From positions 1,178,001-1,242,000 of the forward strand of contig NZ_BLLN01000005.1 in NCBI RefSeq assembly GCF_011170125.1: a stretch of DNA of 64,000 bases, given 5' to 3'. The position numbers and the translations under genes are program-made. This document shows positions 21,183 to 29,571 of this stretch, in pieces. Each line of letters begins with the position of its first letter. Position 1 is the stretch's first letter. The stretch is from Streptomyces diastaticus subsp. diastaticus. Lineage in GTDB: Bacteria > Actinomycetota > Actinomycetes > Streptomycetales > Streptomycetaceae. The notes beneath the pieces were generated by a model. It searched no databases. It had not been told where the DNA came from and was given only the letters and a program-made list of their open reading frames with translations.

Positions 21183-21189
21183 TGGCGGA

Positions 21190-21218
21190 AAAGTAAAACC
21201 TCTGTAATCGGTTGTCAA
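21190..21218 (-). promoter_or_regulatory. Strong sigma-70-type promoter of the GH81 gene
   Basis: The minus strand carries TTGACA (21213-21218), a 17-base spacer and TACTTT (21190-21195). The surrounding sequence is AT-richer than anything within a kilobase. Confidence 0.8.
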
Positions 21219-22120
21219 TACGTCGCGCACGGTGCCGCCCGGCCGAGCGGCGAGTCGAAGATTCCGCGCGCCCTCGACCGCGTCGCCCCTTCAAGACTTG
21301 ACGGTAAAAACCAGCACGGCCGGCACGCGGCCGAGCCGGGGCGTCCGGGCGTGGGACGTGCCGGCCCGGCACCGCCGGCGGCGTTTCCCCGCCGCGCCGT
21401 TCGCCGAGGGGCGCGCTCGTGCCGCGCGCGGTTCCCCAGGGCGGGACGGAGGGAGGAACGCGAGAGGGGAACCGGAGACCGGCGCGCGGGCGTGGCGCCG
21501 GTCTGTCCACTCGGTTCCCCCTGCTCGCCGTCGGCCGCGACCGACACGGCGGCGGCCACGGCGTTCCTCCGCCGGCTCGGCCCTGACGTTCCTTCGGCCA
21601 CCCGACGTCCGACGCCCGTCCGGGCACCGGGGACGGGCGCGGGCTCGGGGACCTGCCGGCGACCGGGCACCGAGACCGGCGGTTCGCGGGGGAGGCGGGG
21701 ACCCGACGCAGCAGGTCGGGCCACGGCGGACGCCGGCCGGTGCCAAGGATCGGGCGTCCCGGGCGGCGGTGGCCCGGGACTCCTGTCCGCCGGTCCACCG
21801 CAACGGGGCCGGTGGCACGACTCCACCGACTCCACGCCGTCGGGCGTCGTCGGGCGCCGGAGCGCGTGGGCCGGGCTTTTTCGTGCCCCGTGCCGCCACC
21901 TGCCCGGCAGGGAGGGGCGCGCCAGGTGGAGTCACCACGGCCAGGTCGCCGGGGACACCACCACGCGCCGCCTGACCGGGTGCGGGCGGCGGACCAGTGG
22001 TCCCCCGCCGGGCAGTCCGGCGACACCCTCTCGTCCACCGGCTCGCTCACGGGGGCCGGTTGCGACGGCACCAGCGGCGCCGGAGCCGTTCAACCAGGTG
22101 ATCGTGGTGGGCGCCGTCCA
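21219..22120. other. About 0.9 kb without a recognisable gene
   Basis: Open frames exist on both strands, but their translations are Arg/Pro/Gly-rich with no family features, starts or ribosome binding sites. It is unusually long for this otherwise dense region and may be decayed sequence. Confidence 0.45.
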
Positions 22121-22137
22121 CCGGACAACCGCCGGCG

Positions 22138-22165
22138 CCGGCCCGCGGCCGCACCCGCGGGCCGG
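22138..22165 (-). terminator. Hairpin downstream of the STAS gene, flanked by direct repeats
   Basis: An 11-bp stem (CCGGCCCGCGG, 22138-22148, with 22155-22165) with a 6-base loop lies about 100 bases after the STAS stop codon. Copies of the 14-mer CCGGACAACCGCCG lie on both sides (22121-22134 and 22162-22175), the second overlapping the stem's right arm. Confidence 0.5.
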
Positions 22166-22267
22166 ACAACCGCCGCTTCCGGTCGCCGCTCACCGACGGC
22201 GAGGGCCCTCGTCCGCTCGGTGGCCCGTTCCTGAGCCGCGGTGACGGGCCCTCGCCGGCACGCCCGC

Positions 22268-22744
22268 CTACGGACGCCGCGAGTCCCGCGCTCTGCTGAA
22301 CCTGCCGAGCGGGCGGACCTGGCGGGGCCTGGGCGGGCCGGTGCGGCGCAAGGGCGAGGTCACGCGGGCCCCCGCCGGGGTGGCGGCCGGAGGGTGGCCG
22401 CAGCCGGCGCCGGCGTTGCGGCGGACGGCTCCGGGCACGGTCGCCGCCACCCGCAGCACACGGCTGAGGCCGGTGAGGTGGAAGATGCGCCGGGCGGCCG
22501 GGTCGGGAGCGGCGACGCAGAGGATTCCGCCCTCGGCGGCGGCACGTTGCCTGGCGCGCAGCAGCAGATGCAGCGCCCGGGGTGTCACCACCCTGGTCCG
22601 CACGTGCACCACCACGACACCGGCGCCTGCCTGGAGCGCGCGGAGTTCCGCCTCGACGGTCTCCTCGTTCTCCGGGTCGACGACGGCGTCGAGCGGCACG
22701 ACGGTCACGGGGGTGCGGTCGGCGGACATGGCGGTATCCCTCAT
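22268..22744 (-). CDS. STAS domain-containing protein (anti-sigma factor antagonist-like)
   Basis: 158 aa. Residues ~12-105 follow the STAS fold of SpoIIAA/RsbV-type antagonists (beta strand VTVVPLDAVVDPENEETVEAEL, then VVVVHVRTRVVTPRALHLLL and IFHLTGLSRVL). The conserved phospho-acceptor Ser is replaced by a TRVVTP segment with Thr, so partner-switch phosphorylation is uncertain. A ~50-residue Arg/Pro-rich tail without homology features follows and could result from loss of the original stop. GGAGGG lies close upstream of ATG 22744; ATG 22729 is an alternative. It lies 125 bases downstream of an ANTAR protein on the same strand, which suggests joint signalling. Confidence 0.7.
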   Translation of the reverse strand: MRDTAMSADRTPVTVVPLDAVVDPENEETVEAELRALQAGAGVVVVHVRTRVVTPRALHLLLRARQRAAAEGGILCVAAPDPAARRIFHLTGLSRVLRVAATVPGAVRRNAGAGCGHPPAATPAGARVTSPLRRTGPPRPRQVRPLGRFSRARDSRRP

Positions 22745-22869
22745 GGAACCCTCCGGACACGGGTGGTCTCCTCATGGGCCGCTGCCTGACCTCACGACCC
22801 CGTGTGCCCCGGCCGGCCCGGACCATGCGAGGAATTCCGGAGCAGTCCCCCGGCCCCCGGTCCACCCGG

Positions 22870-23997
22870 TCAGCCCCGGGGCTTCCCGGCGTGGGCGCGG
22901 CCCTGCGCGTGCAGTTGCTCCAGCGCGTCGAGCATCACCGTACGGCGGTGCCAGTCGAGCCACTCCCCCGCCTGGGCCACCACCAGGTCCAGGGCCTTCC
23001 ACTCCGTCTCGGTCGGGACGGGGCCGGCCGGCGGGGCGTAGAGCGTGATGACGCCCGAGCTCTCGCCGGAGGCGGAGAGCAGCGGGGCGTACCAGGCGTG
23101 ACCGATGCCCGCCGCGCGCAGCGCCTGGCGGGTCTCCTCGCTGAGCCGGGCGTCGGCGAGCCCGTCGGTGAGGCCGACCCGTCTGCCCTCGCGCATGGCG
23201 TCCGTCGCCGGGCCGCGCGCCGCGCCGTCCGGGCCGCGGGTGAGGCGGTCCAGGAGGGCGTCCGGGATGCCCTGGTCCGCCTCCAACTGCGGGCCGATGA
23301 GCGGGTCGGCGATGTGCAGCAGGCCGCGCGTGCCGCGTACGCAGCGCAGGGCGGTGCTGAGGACCGCCTCGGCGAAGGCGCTGCGCGGCACCCTGCTGCG
23401 GCGCAGCCAGGGCGCGAAACCGAGTTCGGGTGCGGGGGCGCGGGTACGGCCGGGGAACCACAGGGGGCCGTCGGCGGGGCGCGGGGCGCTGAGGAAGACG
23501 GAGGCGAGGGTCCGCAGCTTGACGTTGTGCTGCTGGGAGCTGTCCCGCAGCAGGTCGAAGGCGGTCTCGGCGTCACGCAGCCCGTAGCGCTCCTGAAGGA
23601 TGCCCTGGGCCTGGGCGATGAGCGGACGGGTGCGGAGGTTGGCGCGCAGGTCGTGCACCTCGCTCTCGCCACGGGGCCCGGAACGCCCCTCGGCCCGGCC
23701 GGGGGCGGCGCCCTCCGGGGAGTCCCACTCGCCGGTGAGGACGAGGCGGGGGGTGTGACCGGCGCCGTCCAGGACGAGGCGGACGAGCTGTCGGGCGGCG
23801 GCGTCCGTGAGTTCGGCGCCGGGGCCGAGTTCGACCGCGACGTAGGGGCCCGCCGAGATGGCGAGGGCCTGTTCGAGGCACGCGGCGAGCTGTGGCCACG
23901 TCTCCGCGTCCACGTACCCCGTGAGGCGGACCGTCGTCACCTGGGCGGACGGCCACGACCGTGTGGTACTGGACAACGTGAAGGGAGTGGGGGCCAC
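22870..23997 (-). CDS. ANTAR domain protein with STAS-like N-terminus and C-terminal GAF-like domain
   Basis: Likely RNA-binding antiterminator, 375 aa. Residues ~15-100 resemble a STAS/anti-sigma antagonist domain (VRLTGYVDAETWPQLAACLEQ). Residues ~125-185 are an ANTAR domain (DLRANLRTRPLIAQAQGILQ, then ERYGLRDAETAFDLLRDSSQ, ending in NVKLRTLA). The rest resembles a degenerate GAF sensor. ANTAR proteins bind paired hexaloop hairpins in mRNA leaders to prevent termination. The start is GTG 23997, with AGGAG seven bases upstream; a GTG at 24033 lacks a ribosome binding site. The order STAS-ANTAR-GAF is unusual, since the sensor normally precedes ANTAR. A second GAF-ANTAR gene follows upstream. 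Confidence 0.8.
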   Translation of the reverse strand: MAPTPFTLSSTTRSWPSAQVTTVRLTGYVDAETWPQLAACLEQALAISAGPYVAVELGPGAELTDAAARQLVRLVLDGAGHTPRLVLTGEWDSPEGAAPGRAEGRSGPRGESEVHDLRANLRTRPLIAQAQGILQERYGLRDAETAFDLLRDSSQQHNVKLRTLASVFLSAPRPADGPLWFPGRTRAPAPELGFAPWLRRSRVPRSAFAEAVLSTALRCVRGTRGLLHIADPLIGPQLEADQGIPDALLDRLTRGPDGAARGPATDAMREGRRVGLTDGLADARLSEETRQALRAAGIGHAWYAPLLSASGESSGVITLYAPPAGPVPTETEWKALDLVVAQAGEWLDWHRRTVMLDALEQLHAQGRAHAGKPRG

Positions 23998-24192
23998 GGA
24001 AGATCTCCTGAGCAGCGCGAAGCGGCGGGCCACGCTGCTGGACCCGGGTCCAGCCTAGAGGATCACCTCGGGCGGCGTGTGACAGGTACGGACGTCGGAG
24101 CTGCTCAGTGCCGTACGGGCCGGGCCGGACGCCGCCCGGGCAGGGCGTACGCGCGGTCCGGGAGCAACCGCCGGGCACCGGCCGGGCCCTCG

Positions 24193-24912
24193 TCAGCCGC
24201 GGGGCCGGAAGTTGCCCTCCCGCGGCGGCTCGCCGGTGACGTTGCGGATGAGCTGGGCGCACAGCTCACGGAGCTTGATGTTGCGGTTCTGCGAGGCGGT
24301 GCGCAGAAAGGCGAAGGCGTCGTCGGCGCCGCACCGCTGCTGCCCCATGATGACGCCCATGGCCTGGTCGATGACGGTGCGGGAGCGCAGCGTCGCCTGG
24401 AGGTCGGCCGCCGACTGCTGGGCGTCGGCGATCCGGACGGCGAGGACGAGCGCGCCGGACGCCTGGGCGGCGATCAGCCGCAGCCGCTCCTGGTCGGCCG
24501 GGGCGAAGGCGCCGGGAGCCGCGGCGTAGAGGTTGAGGGCGCCGGCCATGCCGTGCCGCTCCTTCAGCGGGAGGGAGAGGGAGGACCGGGTGCCGCGGTC
24601 GACGGCGAACGGCGGATAGGGCATCCAGCGCGCCTCCTCGGCCATGTCCGTGACGTACACCTCCTTGTCGTGGCGCAGCGCCTCCAGACAGGGGCCCGCG
24701 TCGATGGTGTACTGCATCTCGTCGAGCGGCGGGGCGGCGGGGCCCGCGCTGGCGACGGTGTAGGGGCGTCCGTCGCGTTCGAGGGTGATGCCGCATCCGT
24801 TGGCGCCGGGCATACGGCGTCCGGCCTCGGCGGCCAGCTCCGAGAGGAAGGCGTCGAGGGTCTCGCTCTCCACCAGGAGGGACTGGGCGTCGAAGGGGGA
24901 TGGCTCGTCCAT
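24193..24912 (-). CDS. GAF and ANTAR domain-containing protein
   Basis: 239 aa. An N-terminal GAF sensor (about residues 10-160, including [20 protein letters not shown] and the [19 protein letters not shown] segment) is joined to a C-terminal ANTAR RNA-binding domain. The ANTAR part includes [20 protein letters not shown] and, further on, [13 protein letters not shown]. This is the standard actinomycete signal-responsive antiterminator layout. ATG 24912 has CGGAG five bases upstream. It diverges from the arginine deiminase gene across 349 bases and is separated from the next ANTAR gene by about 195 bases. The ligand is unknown. Confidence 0.88.
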   Translation of the reverse strand: MDEPSPFDAQSLLVESETLDAFLSELAAEAGRRMPGANGCGITLERDGRPYTVASAGPAAPPLDEMQYTIDAGPCLEALRHDKEVYVTDMAEEARWMPYPPFAVDRGTRSSLSLPLKERHGMAGALNLYAAAPGAFAPADQERLRLIAAQASGALVLAVRIADAQQSAADLQATLRSRTVIDQAMGVIMGQQRCGADDAFAFLRTASQNRNIKLRELCAQLIRNVTGEPPREGNFRPRG

Positions 24913-25261
24913 GACGTCTCCGTTCGGCTCTGCGGGCCGGGCCCGGGGGCTCCTCTCCCCACCCTCGCACGCCGGAAGCGCGGACCGGCGCGCGAGGTCG
25001 GTCACCGCAGGGCGTGGCCGCGGCGGTACGACCTGGGCGGTGTCCCGTAGGCGCCACGGAAGGGCGCGGATGCGGGTGGAGCGCTCGTCGCAACCCCGGC
25101 GGGCGGGGGCCGCGTCGGGCGGGGCGGCGAGGTCGCGGTGGGCCCCTCGCAGCCGCTGCCCCTCCGACGGCCCCGCCGGAAGGGCATCCGGGCAGGTGAG
25201 CAGGTACGTTCCGGGTGTCGGCGGCGTCCGCGCCGCGGCACGAGCGGACGAGGAGCGCGCC
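24913..25261. other. Divergent intergenic region, GAF-ANTAR to arginine deiminase
   Basis: The region holds the promoters of both genes but no strong -35/-10 pair. TACGTT at 25204-25209 could be the -10 of the deiminase gene. No gene or notable repeat is seen. Confidence 0.35.
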
Positions 25262-26518
25262 ATGCCCACCACCGTGCCCGAGCCCCCGCTCGGCGTGTAC
25301 TCCGAGGTCGGCCGGCTGCGCAAGGTGCTGGTCTGCTCGCCCGGTCTCGCCCACCGCAGACTCACCCCCACCAACTCGCACGACCTGCTCTTCGACGACG
25401 TGATGTGGGTGGAGAACGCCCAGCGCGACCACGCCGAGTTCGTCGCCGAGCTGCGCCGGCGCGGGGTGGACGTGGTGGAGCTGCACACGCTGCTCGCCGA
25501 GACGATGGCCGTGCCCGGGGCCCGGAGCTGGCTCCTGGAGCGGAAGGTGACCGCCGACCAGGTGGGCGTCGGCCTCGTCGACAGCACCCTCGCCTACCTG
25601 GAGACGCTGGACGACCGGCGGCTCGCCGAACACCTCATCGGCGGTCTGGCCACCGCCGACCTGCCGCCGGAGTACCGGACCGGGTTCGTGGCGCTGGCCC
25701 GCGAGTCCACCGGCGGCCACGCCTACCTGCTGCCGCCCCTGCCCAACACCCTCTACACCCGTGACACCACCTGCTGGCTCTACCAGGGGGTCACCCTCAA
25801 CCCGCTGTACTGGCCGGCGCGGCGGGCCGAGACCCTGCTGATGAAGGCGGTCCATCTCTTCCACCCTGGCTTCGCCGGTTCGACCGTCTGGTGGGGCGAC
25901 CCCGAACGCGACTGGGGGCAGGCCACCTTCGAGGGCGGCGACATCATGCCCGTCGGCGAGAAGGTCGTCCTGATGGGCATGAGCGAACGCACCTCCCGGC
26001 AGGCCATCACCCAGGTCGCGGCGGCCCTCTTCGCCCGGGGCGCGGCCGAGCGGGTGATCGTGGCGGGGATGCCCCGGTTGCGTTCGGCGATGCACCTCGA
26101 CACCGTCTTCACCTTCGCCGACCGCGACGTGGTCACGGTCTACCCGAAGATCATGGAGGCGGTGCACACCTTCTCGCTGCGCCCGGGCGACCGGGCACCC
26201 GGGCTGGAGATCACCGACGAGGGCGACCGGCCCTTCACCGAGGTGGTCGCCCGCGCCCTCGGCCTGCCCCGGCTGCGGGTCATCGAGACCGGCGGCGACG
26301 TCTACGCGTCCGAACGCCAGCAGTGGGACAGCGGCAACAACGCCGTCGCCCTCGAACCGGGCGTCGTCTTCACCTACGACCGCAACACCCAGACCAACGC
26401 GCTGCTGCGGCAGGCCGGGATCGAGGTCATCCCGATCGTCGGCGCGGAGCTGGGGCGGGGGCGCGGTGGCGGCCACTGCATGACGTGTCCGCTGATCCGC
26501 GACGCGGTCACGTTCTGA
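25262..26518 (+). CDS. arcA: Arginine deiminase (first copy)
   Basis: Hydrolyses L-arginine to citrulline and ammonia, 418 aa, normal for ADI. The guanidino-group-modifying fold is shown by [21 protein letters not shown] (catalytic acid region), MHLDT (catalytic His) and [11 protein letters not shown] with nucleophile Cys406. ATG 25262 has GAGGAG six bases upstream. It stands alone on the plus strand and converges on mrpG with only 14 bases between the stops. A second ADI is encoded 18 kb away next to OTC (43627-44865). The two share active-site motifs but differ clearly in sequence, so this is not a recent duplication. Which copy feeds the pathway is not decidable here. Confidence 0.93.
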   Translation: MPTTVPEPPLGVYSEVGRLRKVLVCSPGLAHRRLTPTNSHDLLFDDVMWVENAQRDHAEFVAELRRRGVDVVELHTLLAETMAVPGARSWLLERKVTADQVGVGLVDSTLAYLETLDDRRLAEHLIGGLATADLPPEYRTGFVALARESTGGHAYLLPPLPNTLYTRDTTCWLYQGVTLNPLYWPARRAETLLMKAVHLFHPGFAGSTVWWGDPERDWGQATFEGGDIMPVGEKVVLMGMSERTSRQAITQVAAALFARGAAERVIVAGMPRLRSAMHLDTVFTFADRDVVTVYPKIMEAVHTFSLRPGDRAPGLEITDEGDRPFTEVVARALGLPRLRVIETGGDVYASERQQWDSGNNAVALEPGVVFTYDRNTQTNALLRQAGIEVIPIVGAELGRGRGGGHCMTCPLIRDAVTF

Positions 26519-26532
26519 CGGGGCCCGCCGTC

Positions 26533-26985
26533 TCAGCGGTCCGGGGCCGGCGGGGGGCCGTCCTCGGGGCCGTCCTTGGGGGCGGCGTCCTCGCGGCCGG
26601 GGTCGGGACGCGGGTGGCCGGTGGGCATCGCGGGTTCCTCACTGAGCTGCTCGTCGAGGTCGTCGAAGAGCAGGTCGGCGTGGATGCCGCCGACGCGGTA
26701 CGCCGAGCGGGCCACCAGGTGTGAGGCGACCGGGCCGGTCAGCAGCTGGAAGAAGATGATCAGGGCGAGGGTGCCGGCGTCGTTGCCGGTCCGCAGCCGC
26801 AGCTCCACCCCGACCAGGACCAGCAGGATGCCGAGGGCCTGGGGCTTGGTCGAGGCGTGGCTGCGGGAGAGCACCTCGGGGAGCTTGACCATGCCGATCG
26901 AGCCGAGCAGGCAGATGGCGGCGCCCAGGAAGACGAGGAACGCGCCCGCGGTGTCGGCGGCCTGGGCCCAGGGGCTGGGGTTCAT
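26533..26985 (-). CDS. mrpG: Mrp-type Na+/H+ antiporter subunit G
   Basis: Small membrane subunit of the multi-subunit cation/proton antiporter, 150 aa. Three hydrophobic helices (AGAFLVFLGAAICLLGSIGM, GILLVLVGVEL, TLALIIFFQLLTGPVASHLV) match MrpG/MnhG. The motif GMVKLPEVLSRSHASTKPQ is diagnostic. A ~50-residue acidic/Pro-rich cytoplasmic tail extends beyond the usual ~110 aa. ATG 26985 overlaps the mrpF stop in ATGA. It is the last gene of the operon and converges on the arginine deiminase gene. Confidence 0.92.
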   Translation of the reverse strand: MNPSPWAQAADTAGAFLVFLGAAICLLGSIGMVKLPEVLSRSHASTKPQALGILLVLVGVELRLRTGNDAGTLALIIFFQLLTGPVASHLVARSAYRVGGIHADLLFDDLDEQLSEEPAMPTGHPRPDPGREDAAPKDGPEDGPPPAPDR

Positions 26986-27314
26986 GCGCTGCGGTCCTCC
27001 TCCACGGTCGCCTCCCGGCCGCGGACGGCGGCGGGCCGGTCGCGTACGGCGATGAAGCGGGCGATGGCCACCGAGCCGGTGAAGCCGAGGAAGGCCAGCA
27101 CCAGCATGATCGGGAAGTAGTACGGCTCGCGGCTGAAGGCGGCCTGGGCGCCCAGTCCGGCGATGATCAGGGCGGCGGTGACGTCCAGGCAGATGGCGCG
27201 GTCCAGCATGGACGGGCCCCGCCACAGGCGGACCAGCAGAAGGGCTCCCGCGAGCAGGACCATCACCACCGCCGCGGTCAGCAGGACGCGGTCGATCCAC
27301 TCGAAGACGGTCAT
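26982..27314 (-). CDS. mrpF: Mrp-type Na+/H+ antiporter subunit F
   Basis: 110-aa membrane protein with three helices: VLLTAAVVMVLLAGALLLVR, DVTAALIIAGLGAQAAF and YYFPIMLVLAFLGFTGSVAI. The family motif RLWRGPSMLDRAICLDV and the conserved membrane Asp are present. AGGAGG lies seven bases before ATG 27314. It overlaps mrpE and mrpG by 4 nt at each end, which keeps subunit ratios fixed through coupled translation. Confidence 0.93.
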   Translation of the reverse strand: MTVFEWIDRVLLTAAVVMVLLAGALLLVRLWRGPSMLDRAICLDVTAALIIAGLGAQAAFSREPYYFPIMLVLAFLGFTGSVAIARFIAVRDRPAAVRGREATVEEDRSA

Positions 27315-27922
27315 GTCGCATCCTCCTGCTGCTGCCGGGGGTCGGCCGAGACGCGCGCGATCTCCTCGCGGCTGCCGAAGGCCCGGACGGTCAGTTCCTC
27401 GGTCCGCCAGACGGACCGGCGGGCGGTCTCCAGCGCTTCGGGGCGGTCGGCGTCCAGGACGTGGACGAAGAGGGTGGCGGTGGCGCGGCGCAGTTCGATG
27501 ACCGAGCCCCCGGGGATGTTGGAGTTGGCCACGGCGGTGGCGGTGAGCATGAGTTCGGAGCGGCAGCGCAGCGGGATCGCGAGGACGGCGGCCCGGTGCG
27601 GGTGGTCCACGAAGATCTGCTTGGTGACGCGGATCCCCGAGACCCACATGTCCCACAGCAGGTACGCCACCAGCCGGAGGACGCCCCAGGGGTGCAGCCG
27701 GAGCCCGAGGTCGGCCGGGGGCAGCGGGAAGGCCAGGCAGAGCACGACGGCGACGAGCAGGCCGGTGATGAGGGTGGCCCAGGAGAAGGTGCCCCAGAGC
27801 AGTACCCAGATGACGGCCAGCCACACGATGAGCGGCAGGTCGAGCACCCTGCGGTGCTGTCCGTGACCGAAGGCGACGCTGAGGGGCGGGAGTTCGGGCG
27901 CGCTGGACGACCAGGTGATCAT
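27311..27922 (-). CDS. mrpE: Mrp-type Na+/H+ antiporter subunit E
   Basis: 203-aa membrane subunit. N-terminal helices (LIVWLAVIWVLLWGTFSWAT, LITGLLVAVVLCLAFPL, LRLVAYLLWDMWVSGIRVT) are followed by a cytoplasmic part. The MrpE motif LTATAVANSNIPGGSVIEL, with downstream LFVHVLD, is clear. It overlaps mrpD (ATGA at 27919-27922) and mrpF. MrpE stabilises the large complex and is needed for full antiport in other bacteria. Confidence 0.92.
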   Translation of the reverse strand: MITWSSSAPELPPLSVAFGHGQHRRVLDLPLIVWLAVIWVLLWGTFSWATLITGLLVAVVLCLAFPLPPADLGLRLHPWGVLRLVAYLLWDMWVSGIRVTKQIFVDHPHRAAVLAIPLRCRSELMLTATAVANSNIPGGSVIELRRATATLFVHVLDADRPEALETARRSVWRTEELTVRAFGSREEIARVSADPRQQQEDAT

Positions 27923-29571
27923 GGCCTGAGCACCTCCTCGATGTAGGGCGTGCGGGTCAGCAGTTCCTGCGCCGAGCGGTCGGTGTAGGCGGCGAGCGGT
28001 CCGGCCAGCACCGTGTAGGAGAGGCCGAGCACGACGGTTGCGGCGGTCGCGGCGATCATGGTGCGCGGGGGCCGCTTGGTGGTGGTGACGGCCTTGCCGG
28101 TGATGCTGGTGGCGACGACCTGGCCGCCGCCGGGGAAGACCGGGACCCCCCGGCCGTTCTGCGGGGTGGCGGCGGGTCCGCCCTCATCGCCCTCGTCGTC
28201 GTCCGTGTCCTCCTCCTCGGACTCCATGACGGTGCCCTCCGCCGCCTGGCCCGGGGGTTCGCTGCGCCAGAAGGCGAGGTTCCAGACCTTGACGACGACG
28301 TAGAGCGTCAGAAGGCTGGTCAGGGTGGAGCCGCCGACCAGTACCCAGGCGAGGACCGAGCCGTTGTCGACGCCGGCCCGCATCAGGGCGAGTTTGCCGA
28401 TGAAGCCGGAGAACGGCGGGATGCCCGCGATGTTCATGGCGGGGACGAAGAAGAGCACGGCGAGCAGGGGCGCGCTGCGGGCCATGCCGCCGAGCCGGGT
28501 CAGTTCGGTGGTGCCGCCGCGGCGTTCGATGAGTCCGGCGACCAGGAAGAGCGTGGTCTGCACCGTGATGTGGTGGACGACGTAGACGATGGCACCGCCG
28601 ATGCCCTCGCGGTCGGCGAGTCCGATGCCGAAGACCATGTAGCCGATGTGGCTGATCAGCGTGAAGGAGAGCAGCCGCTTCAGGTCGGTCTGGGCGACGG
28701 CACCGAGGATGCCGATGACCATCGAGGCGAGGGCGACCACCAGCAGCAGATCGCCGAGCCGGTTGCCGGGGAAGAGCAGCGTCTCGGTGCGGAGCATGCA
28801 GTAGACGCCGACCTTGGTGAGCAGACCGGCGAAGACGGCGGTGACGGGCGCGGGCGCCGTCGGGTACGAGTCGGGCAGCCAGGCGGCGACCGGGAAGACG
28901 GCGGCCTTGATGCCGAAGACGGTCAGCAGCATCGCCTGGATGAGGGTGGTGACGCCGAGGGAGAGGCCGTCCAGCCGCTCGGCGAGCTGGGCGAAGTTGA
29001 CGGTGCCGGTGGCCGCGTAGGTGATGGCGATGGCCACCAGGAAGATCATCGAGGAGAGCAGCGAGATGATCACGTACGTCGAGCCGGCCCTTATCCGGGG
29101 GCCGGTGCCGCCGAGAGTCAGCAGGACGAAGCTGGAGACCAGCATGATCTCGAAGCCGACGAAGAGGTTCATGAGGTCGCCGGCGAGGAAGGTGCAGGCG
29201 ATCCCGGCGACCAGGATCAGGTAGGCGGGGTGGAAGACGGCGAGCGGGGTCTCGTCGTCCTTGTCGGCCATGCCCTGGCCGAGCGAGTAGACCAGCACGC
29301 AGAGGGTGACCAGCGAGGAGACGGTGAGCATCAGCCCGCTGAGCCGGTCGGCGACCAGGGTGATGCCGAGCGGCGGGGCGAAGTCGCCGAGGTGGACGGA
29401 GAGCGGGCCGTCGTCGGCGGCGGTCATCAGGACGACCGAGATCACCACGACGGCGGTGAGGACGGCGACACTGATGAACCGCTGGAACCGCTTGAGCCGG
29501 ATGCCCGCCGCGAGGCTGAGGCCGGTGGCGAAGAGCGGCAGCAGCACCGGCAGGGGGACGAGTGCGTTCAC
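27919..29571 (-). CDS. mrpD: Mrp-type Na+/H+ antiporter subunit D
   Basis: Large proton-translocating subunit related to NuoL/M/N, 550 aa, about 14 membrane helices. It has the functionally important Glu in FVGFEIMLVSSF, the Lys in VFGIKAAVFPVAAWLPDSYP and a conserved IPPFSGFIGK. An acidic insertion (ESEEEDTDDDEGDEGG) of about 40 residues lies in the loop before the last helix, unlike most homologues. The start is GTG 29571, with AGGAG eight bases upstream and a 4-nt overlap with mrpC. Confidence 0.93.
   Translation of the reverse strand: MNALVPLPVLLPLFATGLSLAAGIRLKRFQRFISVAVLTAVVVISVVLMTAADDGPLSVHLGDFAPPLGITLVADRLSGLMLTVSSLVTLCVLVYSLGQGMADKDDETPLAVFHPAYLILVAGIACTFLAGDLMNLFVGFEIMLVSSFVLLTLGGTGPRIRAGSTYVIISLLSSMIFLVAIAITYAATGTVNFAQLAERLDGLSLGVTTLIQAMLLTVFGIKAAVFPVAAWLPDSYPTAPAPVTAVFAGLLTKVGVYCMLRTETLLFPGNRLGDLLLVVALASMVIGILGAVAQTDLKRLLSFTLISHIGYMVFGIGLADREGIGGAIVYVVHHITVQTTLFLVAGLIERRGGTTELTRLGGMARSAPLLAVLFFVPAMNIAGIPPFSGFIGKLALMRAGVDNGSVLAWVLVGGSTLTSLLTLYVVVKVWNLAFWRSEPPGQAAEGTVMESEEEDTDDDEGDEGGPAATPQNGRGVPVFPGGGQVVATSITGKAVTTTKRPPRTMIAATAATVVLGLSYTVLAGPLAAYTDRSAQELLTRTPYIEEVLRP

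Noticed and set aside
21178..22071. Minus-strand frame of 297 codons in the gene-poor stretch
   Set aside because: Arg/Pro/Ser-rich translation, no domain, and it would run through the operator and promoter of the GH81 gene.
18000..22244. Plus-strand open frame of about 1,400 codons opposite the GH81 gene
   Set aside because: It is the GC-bias shadow of murA2's 3' end and the glucanase gene: translation is Val/Gly/Ala-rich without any family feature, start or ribosome binding site.
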